From assembly GCA_002396645.1 (NCBI GenBank), contig DGYI01000035.1:14944-58268 (forward strand): a stretch of 43,325 nt of DNA. Direction: 5' to 3'. The notes beneath the pieces were generated by a model, which was not told the origin of the DNA, searched no databases, and saw only the letters and a list, made by a program, of their open reading frames with translations. This document shows, piece after piece, positions 1 through 8,444 of this stretch. This stretch comes from Firmicutes bacterium UBA5010. GTDB lineage: Bacteria; Bacillota; Clostridia; Tissierellales; Sedimentibacteraceae. How positions within the stretch are numbered: position 1 is the first letter of the stretch; each line of letters begins with the position of its first letter. Position numbers and translations under genes: made by a program.

Positions 1-2514
1 TCTGAAGAACAGCTTATAGCTGATTATGAAGAGCTGTGCTATTCGATAGTTGACAGCTGGCCTTATTATAATACAGCTAAAAGAAAAGGCATAGATGTTG
101 AAAAAATATTTGATAAATATGAGAAAAAATTAAAAAGGAAACCGACGGATAAATATTTTTTCGAGATTGTAGATAAAATGCTTTCCGAGCTTACGGACGA
201 CAGCAGCTTAGGAAAATTAAGCACTGTTTCATATGAGCGATTCAATAGACTCAAAAGAGATAATGATATATTATCTAAAAAAGCATATAGAATATTATTT
301 GACAAAGAGACGGAAAAAGCTTATTCCTATATAAAGACTGCTATGGGAGAAAGAAAAGTGTCTGATAAGCTGCTTTCCTTTGATGATAATGTATCAGTGG
401 AGATAGTTAAGGAAAATGATATAGCGAAGATAAAAATAAAGAGCTTTGACTTTGATGGAACAGACGAAGAACTGATAAAAGAATACAGAGAAAAATTTTT
501 AGAGCTTTACTCATCACTTTCTGAATATTATCATATTATTTTTGACTTAAGGGATGTAAGCGGGCAAAGCAATTATATATGGATGAATTTTATTGTTTCA
601 CTGAATACAATGAAAAATTACAGCTATACTACATACGATGTTTTCAATGCAAGCGCGGACAATATAAAATTTTACGGAAATAAGTTTATAAGTTTGTCTG
701 AATTTGCTTATTATGACAATATTGATACAGAAGATAAAATGTATGTTAATTCTTATGTAAGAAATATAAGCAGAATCACTCCGCGATATTATAAAAAAGA
801 AACAATAGGAAATGCTAAAAAATGGGTTTTAGTAGATGAAAAAACATCCGATTCGGTAAATAATTTCGTGGATTTTTGCAAAAGTTCAGGTTTTGCATCA
901 GCGCTTGGAACGAAAAGCTCAGGGGGGTATTATGATGGGACTTTGGCATTGTTCAATCTGACAAATACAAAGCTTCTGGTTGAATACAGCGGAGTATTCA
1001 GCATCAATGAAAATGGCGAGAATTTGATGTATGATATTGAACCATCCATAATTGCTGAAAGCAAAGAAGATATAGAAAATTTATGCTTGGATAAAATCAA
1101 CGAATATACTGAAAAATATGGTGAATTTTTAAAATTTAGAAATAATGTCGGCTCGAATCGAAAAACTGTGGTTTTAGATGATGAAGATAGAGAGGATATA
1201 AAAAAATATACGCCACCTTACAGAAATGAAGATGATGTGTTCAGTGAAGAGGAAATATATGCTTTTGCAAACAGAAAAGCAAAGTCAGTCATTTCAAAAA
1301 ATGAGGCTGTTGATGATGTTAATGCCGCATTTAAACTGTTGAAATATACTTATCCGGCATACTATTATTTTGGTGCGGATGAGGTCCACTTAAAGGTGAA
1401 GACTGATATAATAAATGAAATAAATGCATTTGATGAGGATACAATAAGATCAAGTGAATTAGAAAAGCTACTTAAAAAGCACCTAAGCTTTATTAAGGAT
1501 GCAAACTTTTATGTTAATAATTCGATAATATCAGGCAAGGGGCAGATGTATATTTCATATGATTATAAAGTCTATAAACAAGAAGACAAATATTATGTGG
1601 AATATAACGATGAAAGCTTTGAGATAATATCTGTTGATGGTGATGAAGAACTTGAAAATTATATAAAGCCGACGATAAATGAGGAAGGCAGAATATCATA
1701 CGTACTGACTAAGATGCATATATACTATAATACATTCAGTATTTTCATGGATGCAAGTATGGAGATAAAAAACTCACAGGGAAGCATGAAACTGGATTTT
1801 CAGTGGAAAACGGCAAGCAATGACGGTTATCTATATAAAAGTCCTTTCAGAAAGAAGGTATATTATGGAAGTCTGCCTGTATACACGATAGGAAGCTTTT
1901 CTGATGAATACTATTATTACATGATAAACTTTATAGAAAGTGCTTCAAAGCAGAAGGAAGAGGAAAAAGTATTTATTTTGGATATAAGAGGAAACAAAAC
2001 TCCCAGACACATTAATCGAAATTATATAGGAAGATGGTTTGAGGCTTATTCAAATGATGAGTATAGTGCTGATGTTCAATCGGCAAGAAAGACTACAAAG
2101 CTTGATAGATTTTTAAGAATGGGAAGTACCGATAATATATCTTATGCTTGGGATATATCTGATCAGGAAGCTAAATGGTACAGAAATTACAGTGTTATAA
2201 TAGTTCTTATAGATGAAAGAGTTCAAAATGTCGGAGAGGACTTTTTGAGAGTTTTAAAATCTATGGAGAATGTAATAGTTGTAGGGAGCAACAGCTATGG
2301 GGCTTCATTTACAAGCAATACTACTACGACTAAATATCTTCCTAATTCGGGAATAGCTATAAGCTACGGAAATGATTTTACACTATATGGAGATAAAGGC
2401 TATGACGAGCTGAATGGGTTTTTACCTGATTTGTGGGTTGAGCCTAAGGATGCTCTTGATGCTGTACTTAATCTTTATAAATATTATGATTTGAAAGGTC
2501 TTACCGAATATTAG
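1..2514 (+). CDS. S41-peptidase-like protein with two tandem modules (5' end outside window)
   Basis: The frame is open from base 1, so the start lies upstream; 837 residues are visible. The visible N-terminus resembles the helical lead-in of tricorn-type S41 peptidases (SWPYYNTAKRKGID, FEIVDKMLSELTDD). Module 1 has an IIFDLRDVSG strand, then a TSDSVNNF segment where the S41 nucleophile loop (SASASE in Prc/CtpA) should be, and GTKSSGGYYDG at the GEPTGG position. Module 2 repeats the plan: VFILDIRGN, VLIDERVQNVGED, GSNSYGAS and a C-terminal YLPNSGI...GFLPDLWV block. By my alignment Asn replaces the catalytic Ser in module 2, and the DGHT-like histidine is not evident in module 1. I infer a surface or secreted protein using the fold for binding or with weak activity. 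Fold call is fairly safe, activity is not. A terminator and a repeat copy follow. Confidence 0.7.
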   Translation, partial: SEEQLIADYEELCYSIVDSWPYYNTAKRKGIDVEKIFDKYEKKLKRKPTDKYFFEIVDKMLSELTDDSSLGKLSTVSYERFNRLKRDNDILSKKAYRILFDKETEKAYSYIKTAMGERKVSDKLLSFDDNVSVEIVKENDIAKIKIKSFDFDGTDEELIKEYREKFLELYSSLSEYYHIIFDLRDVSGQSNYIWMNFIVSLNTMKNYSYTTYDVFNASADNIKFYGNKFISLSEFAYYDNIDTEDKMYVNSYVRNISRITPRYYKKETIGNAKKWVLVDEKTSDSVNNFVDFCKSSGFASALGTKSSGGYYDGTLALFNLTNTKLLVEYSGVFSINENGENLMYDIEPSIIAESKEDIENLCLDKINEYTEKYGEFLKFRNNVGSNRKTVVLDDEDREDIKKYTPPYRNEDDVFSEEEIYAFANRKAKSVISKNEAVDDVNAAFKLLKYTYPAYYYFGADEVHLKVKTDIINEINAFDEDTIRSSELEKLLKKHLSFIKDANFYVNNSIISGKGQMYISYDYKVYKQEDKYYVEYNDESFEIISVDGDEELENYIKPTINEEGRISYVLTKMHIYYNTFSIFMDASMEIKNSQGSMKLDFQWKTASNDGYLYKSPFRKKVYYGSLPVYTIGSFSDEYYYYMINFIESASKQKEEEKVFILDIRGNKTPRHINRNYIGRWFEAYSNDEYSADVQSARKTTKLDRFLRMGSTDNISYAWDISDQEAKWYRNYSVIIVLIDERVQNVGEDFLRVLKSMENVIVVGSNSYGASFTSNTTTTKYLPNSGIAISYGNDFTLYGDKGYDELNGFLPDLWVEPKDALDAVLNLYKYYDLKGLTEY

Positions 2515-2534
2515 AATCTATTCGACACTCAATG

Positions 2535-2567
2535 TCCGCTTTGCTTTATATAAAAGAGCAGAGCGGA
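2535..2567 (+). terminator. terminator of the S41-like gene
   Basis: Stem TCCGCTTTGCT / AGCAGAGCGGA (11 pairs, one G-T) with an 11-base loop, then TATTATTTTTA, 20 bases after the stop codon. The shape fits an intrinsic terminator. Confidence 0.6.
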
Positions 2568-2575
2568 TATTATTT

Positions 2576-2656
2576 TTATCTGATAGGAAAGCTCTCTCCT
2601 ATCAGATAAATGAAGAATCAGAACGATTCTTCCATAGAGTGAACGCAGTTCACTCT
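2576..2656 (+). repeat. modular hairpin repeat, copy A (three hairpins)
   Basis: Three adjacent hairpins: (1) TTATCTGATAGGA / TCCTATCAGATAA, 13 bp, loop 2589-2596; (2) GAAGAATC / GATTCTTC, loop AGAAC; (3) AGAGTGAAC / GTTCACTCT around the three-base loop GCA. The same modules recur at 33578-33658 (all three), 19958-20005 and 23836-23879 (modules 2 and 3), and inverted at 10441-10489. It lies between a terminator and the marR promoter, outside any gene. Confidence 0.85.
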
Positions 2657-2665
2657 TTATAGCTC

Positions 2666-2734
2666 TTGACAACTGTATACAATAATAGTAAACTAACTAA
2701 TAGTTAATCGATTAACTATTAATCGGTTTACTAT
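2666..2734 (+). promoter_or_regulatory. marR promoter with ~50-bp palindromic operator
   Basis: TTGACA (2666-2671), 17-base spacer, TAAACT (2689-2694). Over the -10 and downstream lies a dyad centred at 2709/2710. Its core AATAGTTAATC / GATTAACTATT is a perfect 22-bp palindrome. Outer arms ATAGTAAAC (2685-2693) and GTTTACTAT (2726-2734) are placed exactly symmetrically, giving a 50-bp palindrome with three mismatched pairs. It ends 20 bases before the marR start. MarR proteins commonly repress their own operons from such sites; the outer arms could seat a second dimer. Confidence 0.75.
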
Positions 2735-2754
2735 ATTTTAATCAGGAGGACTAG

Positions 2755-3261
2755 ATGGAATTAAGGTGTATTATAGGAAGAATGAATAAATTAAATATTA
2801 TGCACAGAATTTTGATTCACAGACTGGCATTGAAAAATGACATGTATTTTGGGCAGTTTCCTATACTTGAATATGTAAAAAATAATGATATGTGCACTCA
2901 AAAGGATATATCCGATTTTTTGAAAATAACGCCGCCGTCGATTGCGATATCTATTAAAAGAATGCAAAAAAACGGCTTGCTTGAAAAAATTAATGATGAA
3001 AATGATTTAAGATGTAATCGAGTTACAATTACAAAAAAAGGAATAGAATCTTTTGAGGCATGTAAAAATGATGCTAAAATTATAGATGAGAGGGTATTTA
3101 AAGGTTTCACAGAAAAGGAGCTTGAATCTTTATATGATTGCCTCGGTAAAATGCTCGAGAATTTATCCACTGATGAGTTTAAGGATAAAAATACTTTTTC
3201 TTTGATAGCAGAAGAAAAATTAATACATGAGCAAATTAAGAAAAAGGAGAAAAAATCGTGA
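2755..3261 (+). CDS. MarR-family transcriptional regulator
   Basis: A 168-residue winged-helix protein of usual MarR length. It has a helix-turn-helix with Q-K-D-I-S-D-F-L-K-I-T and S-I-A-I-S-I-K-R-M, and a wing with N-D-L-R-C-N-R-V-T-I-T-K-K-G, the MarR D-x-R-x-x-x-x-x-L-T pattern. ATG is preceded by AGGAGG at good spacing. Its last codons overlap the GTG of the next gene by four bases, so it is translationally coupled to the ABC exporter. Together with the palindrome upstream this indicates an autoregulated local repressor of the exporter; the inducing ligand is unknown. A cysteine-light sequence gives no hint of redox sensing. Confidence 0.9.
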   Translation: MELRCIIGRMNKLNIMHRILIHRLALKNDMYFGQFPILEYVKNNDMCTQKDISDFLKITPPSIAISIKRMQKNGLLEKINDENDLRCNRVTITKKGIESFEACKNDAKIIDERVFKGFTEKELESLYDCLGKMLENLSTDEFKDKNTFSLIAEEKLIHEQIKKKEKKS

Positions 3262-4985
3262 TTAAAAAGCTTAAACCTTATTTGTCAAAATATAAATTGT
3301 TTGCGATTTTAGCGCCTCTCGCGATAGTTATAGAGGTGCTTTTAGAGGTAAGAATACCTCTTCTTATGTCGAGGATAGTTGATATAGGAATAAAAACACA
3401 AGATGTTTCATATGTGCTAAGAACAGGCGGCTTAATGATATTGATGGCAGTTTTGGCTCTGATATTCGGTATTATTTCGGCTATTTGCGGATCTAAAGCA
3501 GGTATGGGGTTCGGTAGTGAAATAAGAAAGGGAATATTTGATAAAATACAGGAATTTTCCTTTGCAAATATAGATAAATTCAGCACAGCATCTTTGGTGA
3601 CAAGATTAACTTCAGATGTTAATAATACTCAAAATGCTTTTATGATGAGCATACGAATTGCGGTAAGGGCACCTATTATGCTTGTCAGTGCTACATTTAT
3701 GGCATTTAGTATAAATAAAAATCTGGTTAGTGTTTTTTTAGCAGCTATACCGATTTTGGCTGTTTCATTAGGATTTATAGCAGTTAAAACCTATCCGAGA
3801 TTTCGCGAAATGTTAAAGAAGTATGATTCAATGAATGCTACGGTTCAAGAGAATTTGATATCTATGAGAGTTGTAAAATCATTTGTGCGTTCAAGATTTG
3901 AAAAGGATAAATTCAAAGAATCAAATGATGGACTTATGAATGCTTCACTGCGTGCCGAAAAAATACTGATATGGAATCTGCCCATAATGCAGCTTACTAT
4001 GTACGGATGCATAATTGCAATATTATGGTTTGGAGGAATAAAGGTAATAGGAGGCTCCATGCAGACAGGAGAGCTTATAAGCTTTATAAGCTATGTTTCT
4101 CAAATACTCATATCACTTATGATGATATCAATGATATTTATAAATCTTGTTATGTCAAGAGCTTCTATTGCTCGTATAATTGAAATACTGGATGAAAAGG
4201 TTGATGTAAGAGATGATTATGTCAATGAGAACCTGGAGCTTGTCGACGGTTCTGTCGTGTTTAAAAATGTATCATTTAAGTATAATAAAGATTCTAAAAA
4301 TAATGTTCTTGAAAATATAAATTTAGAAATAAAGCCCGGTGAGACAGTTGGAATAATAGGAGGAACGGGCTCGTCAAAAACTACACTGGTACAGCTTATA
4401 CCGAGACTTTATGACGCAACTCAGGGAGATGTGTTTGTAGGCGGATATAATGTCAAGGATTATAAGCTTGAAAATCTAAGAGATGGAGTAAGTATGGTGC
4501 TTCAAAAAAATGTTTTATTTTCAGGCACTATAAAGGACAATTTAAGATGGGGAAACTTAGATGCTACGGATGAAGAAATAATTCAGGCTTGTAAAAATGC
4601 GCAGGCACATGATTTTATCATGTCATTTGAAAAGGGATATGATACAGAACTGGGTCAGGGCGGTGTGAATGTGTCGGGCGGTCAGAAACAACGATTGTGC
4701 ATAGCAAGAGCACTTTTGAAAAATCCTAAGATTTTGATACTTGATGATAGTACAAGTGCTGTCGATACTGCTACAGATACAAAAATAAGAGAGTATCTAA
4801 ATCAAAATTTCAGACATACTACCGTTATAATAATAGCTCAGCGTATAACATCTATATGCGAGGCAGACAAAGTCATAGTTATAGAAGATGGTAAAATAAA
4901 CGCAATAGGAACTCCAAATGAACTTTTGGAAACTAACGAAATATATCAGGAGATTTACAACTCTCAGCAAAAGGGGGTGGCTTAA
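3258..4985 (+). CDS. ABC exporter half-transporter, degenerate ATP-site subunit
   Basis: 575 residues: six-helix type-1 exporter domain (about 1-310) then a nucleotide-binding domain. Non-canonical catalytic features cluster here: Walker A is GGTGSSKTT (Ser for the usual third Gly, near residue 368), the residue after Walker B is Asp rather than Glu (ILILDDSTSA, near 495), and the switch histidine is Gln (IIIAQRITS, near 527). The signature VSGGQKQR is intact. This is the known pattern of the impaired-site partner in heterodimeric exporters such as BmrC/BmrD (YheI/YheH). GTG start at 3258 after AAGGAG; the next gene begins one base after this stop. Substrate unknown; drug or lipid-like compounds are typical for MarR-linked pairs. 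Confidence 0.9.
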   Translation: MIKKLKPYLSKYKLFAILAPLAIVIEVLLEVRIPLLMSRIVDIGIKTQDVSYVLRTGGLMILMAVLALIFGIISAICGSKAGMGFGSEIRKGIFDKIQEFSFANIDKFSTASLVTRLTSDVNNTQNAFMMSIRIAVRAPIMLVSATFMAFSINKNLVSVFLAAIPILAVSLGFIAVKTYPRFREMLKKYDSMNATVQENLISMRVVKSFVRSRFEKDKFKESNDGLMNASLRAEKILIWNLPIMQLTMYGCIIAILWFGGIKVIGGSMQTGELISFISYVSQILISLMMISMIFINLVMSRASIARIIEILDEKVDVRDDYVNENLELVDGSVVFKNVSFKYNKDSKNNVLENINLEIKPGETVGIIGGTGSSKTTLVQLIPRLYDATQGDVFVGGYNVKDYKLENLRDGVSMVLQKNVLFSGTIKDNLRWGNLDATDEEIIQACKNAQAHDFIMSFEKGYDTELGQGGVNVSGGQKQRLCIARALLKNPKILILDDSTSAVDTATDTKIREYLNQNFRHTTVIIIAQRITSICEADKVIVIEDGKINAIGTPNELLETNEIYQEIYNSQQKGVA

Positions 4986-4986
4986 G

Positions 4987-6828
4987 ATGCAGGGACGAAG
5001 ATTTCAACATGGAGGAAGAAAGCCTAAAAATCTCAAAAGAACCTTGACAAGAATACTGAGTTACATGCTAAGACAAAAATGGCTGCTTATTTTGGTATCA
5101 ATATTGATTATTATCAGCTCAGGAGCATCAATTGCCGGAACATATTTTTTAAAACCACTGATAAATGAAGGAATAGTACCTCTTATAGGTAAAAATACAC
5201 AGGCATCAGATTTCGAGCCTCTTATCAGAATGCTTATGACCATGATATCTATATATTTGCTTGGAGCGACAGCAAGTTATTTATATGCAAGGATTATGAT
5301 ATTTGTTTCAAATAAAACCTTGAATACTATAAGAAAAGATTTGTTTAATCATATGCAGGACCTTCCGATTAAATATTTTGACACTCACACTCATGGTGAG
5401 CTTATGAGCAGATATACAAGCGATGTTGATACTCTCAGAGAGTCACTGAATAATGGGGTTACTCAGCTTATGACATCATCAATTACGGTTGTGAGTGCAT
5501 TTATAATGATGCTGGTATTAAGTCCCGTACTTACAATTTTAATTATAGTAATGATATTTGTCATGATTAATATAATAAAATTTATCGGCGGAAAAAGTGC
5601 GGCGTTTTTCAGGAATCAACAAAAAGCAGTAGGTGAAGCAAACGGATATATAGAGGAAATGATTGAAGGGCAAAAAGTCATAAAGGTTTTTACCCGTGAA
5701 GAAAAAATAAAGAATGATTTTATTGTTTTGAATGAAAATTTAAGAAGTGCGGCAACCAATGCAAATATTTACGCAAGTGTTATTATGCCTATAATGGGAA
5801 ATCTGTCATACTTTAACTATGCAATGACAGCTACAGTCGGAGCTATGATGACAATTAAGGGATTTTTGGATATAGGGACTATAGCGTCATTTTTACAGTA
5901 TACAAGATCCTTTTCACAGCCTGTAGTGCAGATTTCACAGCAGTTTAATGCTGTGCTCGCAGCTCTTGCGGGAGCTGAGCGTATTTTTGAAGTTATAGAC
6001 CAGCAGCCGGAGCTTGATGAAGGTGAAGTCACATTGGAATTTGAGAACAATGCTGCAGTCTGGAAAGATAAAGTAAGTAACAAAGGCGTAAAGGTAAGAG
6101 GAGAAGTGGAATTTAAAAATGTAAATTTCGCCTATGAGGAAAACCAGCCTGTACTTCATGATTTGTCACTTCATGCAAGACCGGGACAAAAAATAGCCTT
6201 TGTAGGGTCGACAGGTGCAGGAAAAACAACAATAACTAATCTGATTAACCGTTTTTATGATATCCAAGATGGAATAATAACTTATGACGGAATTGATATA
6301 AAAAGGATTAAAAAGGAAGATTTAAGGCGTTCTCTTGCCATGGTTTTACAGGATACACACTTATTTACCGGAACTGTAATGGAGAACATAAGATACGGAA
6401 GACTGGATGCAAGTGATGATGAGGTAATAGAAGCAGCAAAGCTTTCAAATGCTCACTCCTTCATCATGCACCTTCCAAAAGGCTATGATACTATGCTGTT
6501 TTCTGATGGTGCAAACCTAAGTCAGGGGCAAAGACAGCTTTTAAATATTGCACGTGCTGCGGTTGCTAATCCTCAGGTTCTTATACTTGATGAAGCAACA
6601 AGCTCTATTGATACAAGAACTGAAAAGCTGATAGAACAGGGTATGGATAAACTAATGCAGGGACGTACTGTATTTATTATAGCACACAGGCTTTCAACCG
6701 TAAGAAATTCTGATTTGATTATGGTATTGGAGGCAGGAAGAGTTATAGAAAAAGGAAATCATGAGGAGTTAATAAATCAAAAATCTAAGTATTATCAGCT
6801 TTATACAGGACAATTTGAATTAGAATAA
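4987..6828 (+). CDS. ABC exporter half-transporter, catalytic partner
   Basis: 613 residues from ATG 4987, chosen because GGGGGTGG lies just upstream and it follows the previous stop by one base; a longer frame would overlap the partner gene. A basic N-terminal tail (R/K/H/G-rich, about 25 residues) precedes six membrane helices and the nucleotide-binding domain. Walker A GSTGAGKTT (near 407), Walker B LILDEATSS with catalytic Glu (near 533) and IIAHRLST (His near 565) are canonical, while the signature is LSQGQ instead of LSGGQ. That weak signature pairs with the degenerate Walker motifs of the preceding protein, so the dimer has one consensus and one degenerate ATP site. Ends at a strong terminator. 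Confidence 0.9.
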   Translation: MQGRRFQHGGRKPKNLKRTLTRILSYMLRQKWLLILVSILIIISSGASIAGTYFLKPLINEGIVPLIGKNTQASDFEPLIRMLMTMISIYLLGATASYLYARIMIFVSNKTLNTIRKDLFNHMQDLPIKYFDTHTHGELMSRYTSDVDTLRESLNNGVTQLMTSSITVVSAFIMMLVLSPVLTILIIVMIFVMINIIKFIGGKSAAFFRNQQKAVGEANGYIEEMIEGQKVIKVFTREEKIKNDFIVLNENLRSAATNANIYASVIMPIMGNLSYFNYAMTATVGAMMTIKGFLDIGTIASFLQYTRSFSQPVVQISQQFNAVLAALAGAERIFEVIDQQPELDEGEVTLEFENNAAVWKDKVSNKGVKVRGEVEFKNVNFAYEENQPVLHDLSLHARPGQKIAFVGSTGAGKTTITNLINRFYDIQDGIITYDGIDIKRIKKEDLRRSLAMVLQDTHLFTGTVMENIRYGRLDASDDEVIEAAKLSNAHSFIMHLPKGYDTMLFSDGANLSQGQRQLLNIARAAVANPQVLILDEATSSIDTRTEKLIEQGMDKLMQGRTVFIIAHRLSTVRNSDLIMVLEAGRVIEKGNHEELINQKSKYYQLYTGQFELE

Positions 6829-6865
6829 GATACAGGGAAGGATATATTATCCTTCCCTGTATCTT
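6827..6865 (+). terminator. terminator of the MarR-ABC operon
   Basis: Perfect 16-bp stem AAGATACAGGGAAGGA / TCCTTCCCTGTATCTT with a 7-base loop, beginning inside the stop codon. The downstream strand is only moderately T-rich, so termination may be helped by stem strength. Confidence 0.75.
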
Positions 6866-6982
6866 ATAATAAGTTTTAGATATAATAACCTTATATAATT
6901 AAAATTAATACGAAAAACTATAAGAATAAATAATTTTTGAAATATCTATTGCAAAAAATTTCAAGTAGGAGTAGTATTTAAA

Positions 6983-7048
6983 ATGTATTATGTATATTAT
7001 ATCAATTCTCGGCTATGTCCGAAGCATTTAAACGAGGTGATAATTTGA
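6983..7048 (+). CDS. possible 21-residue leader ORF before the V-ATPase operon
   Basis: ATG 6983 with AGGAG at 6967-6971 (11-base spacing) encodes MYYVYYINSRLCPKHLNEVII. Its TGA (7046-7048) overlaps the TTG start of ntpH by two bases, the layout expected for translational coupling. Four of the first six residues are Tyr. No homolog can be named and short frames arise by chance in AT-rich DNA, so this is tentative. Confidence 0.25.
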   Translation: MYYVYYINSRLCPKHLNEVII

Positions 7049-7389
7049 AGGATATAATAGAGCAAATTATTGAGATTGATTCATTGGCATTTGAAAATAA
7101 AAAAAAGAATGAAGAGTATTTGAAAAACAAAAGGCAGGAATATGAAAATAAAATAATACAATATAGAGAATCTATGCTTCAAAATGCAAAGGCAGAATCA
7201 GAAAAGATATTATCACAGATATCTGAAATAAATATTGATAAGACTTTAGTGAACCAGCAAAGTATTGATGCAAAAATAGAGTCTAAATACTCTCAAATCG
7301 AAGATGAAATGGTAAAGATAATATTTGACAGGCTTTTTGCAATGAATGCAACGCATTCAACGGATGCTTTGCATCCGCTGGAGAAATGA
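7045..7389 (+). CDS. ntpF: V-type ATPase peripheral-stalk subunit G/H-like
   Basis: 114 residues, nearly all charged helix (runs of K/E/N/Q with heptad-like hydrophobics), as expected for the coiled-coil stalk partner of subunit E. First gene of the ATPase operon, the position of this small subunit in many bacterial V-ATPase operons. TTG 7045 is preferred to ATG 7015 because GAGGTG sits five bases upstream of TTG. The last 14 residues (NATHSTDALHPLEK) are encoded by two tandem hairpins at 7344-7377 and do not look like subunit sequence, so the original C-terminus seems replaced or extended. Subunit naming (F, G or H) differs between systems. Confidence 0.75.
   Translation: MKDIIEQIIEIDSLAFENKKKNEEYLKNKRQEYENKIIQYRESMLQNAKAESEKILSQISEINIDKTLVNQQSIDAKIESKYSQIEDEMVKIIFDRLFAMNATHSTDALHPLEK
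7344..7377 (+). repeat. two tandem three-base-loop hairpins at the ntpF/ntpC junction
   Basis: GAATGC-AAC-GCATTC (7344-7358) and, two bases on, CGGATGC-TTT-GCATCCG (7361-7377). The second stem ends two bases before the GGAG ribosome site of ntpC (7380-7383). Both lie within the last codons of the preceding gene. Comparable short hairpins precede the ribosome sites of ntpK (10506-10518) and the BMP lipoprotein (39828-39871). Confidence 0.8.
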
Positions 7390-7390
7390 T

Positions 7391-8428
7391 ATGAGCAGAT
7401 ATGTAGCATATGATGCTGTCAATACAAAGATTAAATCAAAAAGAGGCAGGCTTTTAGATAAGAAGGACTGGGCTAAGATACTTGAATGTACGAGTGTTAA
7501 GGAACTTACAGCTACATTAAAGGATATACCGGAGTTTGAGAAAATTCTGAAAGATATGGACGCTCAGGAAATTCACAGGGATGACTTAGAGACTATACTT
7601 GGCAGATTCAGAGTATCTGAAATGGAGAGCATACTTCACTATTTTTCAGGTCCGTATAAAGCTTTTCTGCAAACAGTGCTGTTCGAATTTGAATTATCGG
7701 ATTTGATTTTGGTAATCAGAAGAGTAGCACAAAATGAAAGCATGGATAATATTAAAAAGCATTTTATTCATTCTGAAAAATATTCGGAGCTTGGCTATGA
7801 TAAGCTTATAGCATCATCAAATATCATAGACCTTATGGATAATTTGAAGGGAAGCTCTTATTACAACAAATTTAAGTCCTTAACCAACGAAGATATAGTT
7901 AAAAGAGAATTTCATATAGAAATGAAACTGCAGATGTATTTATACAGCAGTCTTCTTAAAAAATCCAAAAATCTAAGTGATAAGGACAGAGTAGAAGTTG
8001 AAGAAATACTGGGAATTAAGATTGACTTTGAAAATGTTCAGTGGATTTACAGAGGCATGAAGTATTTTAACATCTCACCGGAGGAAATATTGATTTATTG
8101 CCTGCCGGGAGGAAAGCGGATATCCTATCAAAGATTAAAAAAACTATGCTATTCAAAGTCGATTGAAGAAGTGAAGTCATTGTCAAAAAATTATCTGAAA
8201 TATGATTTGTTTACTTCTTCAGACGATAGTGAGATAGATATAAATATGGACAGATATATTTACAGATATCTTGATAAAAAGGATAAAAACGAGAAAACTA
8301 TAGGAACTGCACTGGCGTATTTTTATATGAACGGAATAATTATAAAGGATTTTATAGCTGTAACAGAAGGTATAAAATATCAGCTGCCAAAAGACAAATT
8401 AAAGAAATATTTAATTTGTTTTGTGTAG
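7391..8428 (+). CDS. ntpC: V-type ATPase subunit C (AC39/d family)
   Basis: 345 residues, close to the family's ~330. This funnel-like subunit sits on the membrane rotor ring and takes up the central stalk. Recognisable features are the N-terminal R-Y-V-A-Y-D-A-V-N-T-K-I-K-S-K-R-G-R-L-L start, an all-helical composition, three similar helical segments, and the late I-G-T-A-L-A-Y-F-Y-M-N-G-I-I-I-K-D block resembling the A-Y-x-x-x-K-E-x-E-x-x-N segment of the family. ATG 7391 follows GGAG (7380-7383). It lies second in the operon, before subunit I; in Enterococcus and many clostridia C follows E, so this placement is unusual. Conserved operon context makes the assignment secure. Confidence 0.88.
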   Translation: MSRYVAYDAVNTKIKSKRGRLLDKKDWAKILECTSVKELTATLKDIPEFEKILKDMDAQEIHRDDLETILGRFRVSEMESILHYFSGPYKAFLQTVLFEFELSDLILVIRRVAQNESMDNIKKHFIHSEKYSELGYDKLIASSNIIDLMDNLKGSSYYNKFKSLTNEDIVKREFHIEMKLQMYLYSSLLKKSKNLSDKDRVEVEEILGIKIDFENVQWIYRGMKYFNISPEEILIYCLPGGKRISYQRLKKLCYSKSIEEVKSLSKNYLKYDLFTSSDDSEIDINMDRYIYRYLDKKDKNEKTIGTALAYFYMNGIIIKDFIAVTEGIKYQLPKDKLKKYLICFV

Positions 8429-8444
8429 GAACGGAGGGAAAAAG

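Noticed and set aside
3971..4183. Out-of-frame ORF within the first ABC gene
   Set aside because: Entirely inside a well-supported coding sequence in another frame, no family features.
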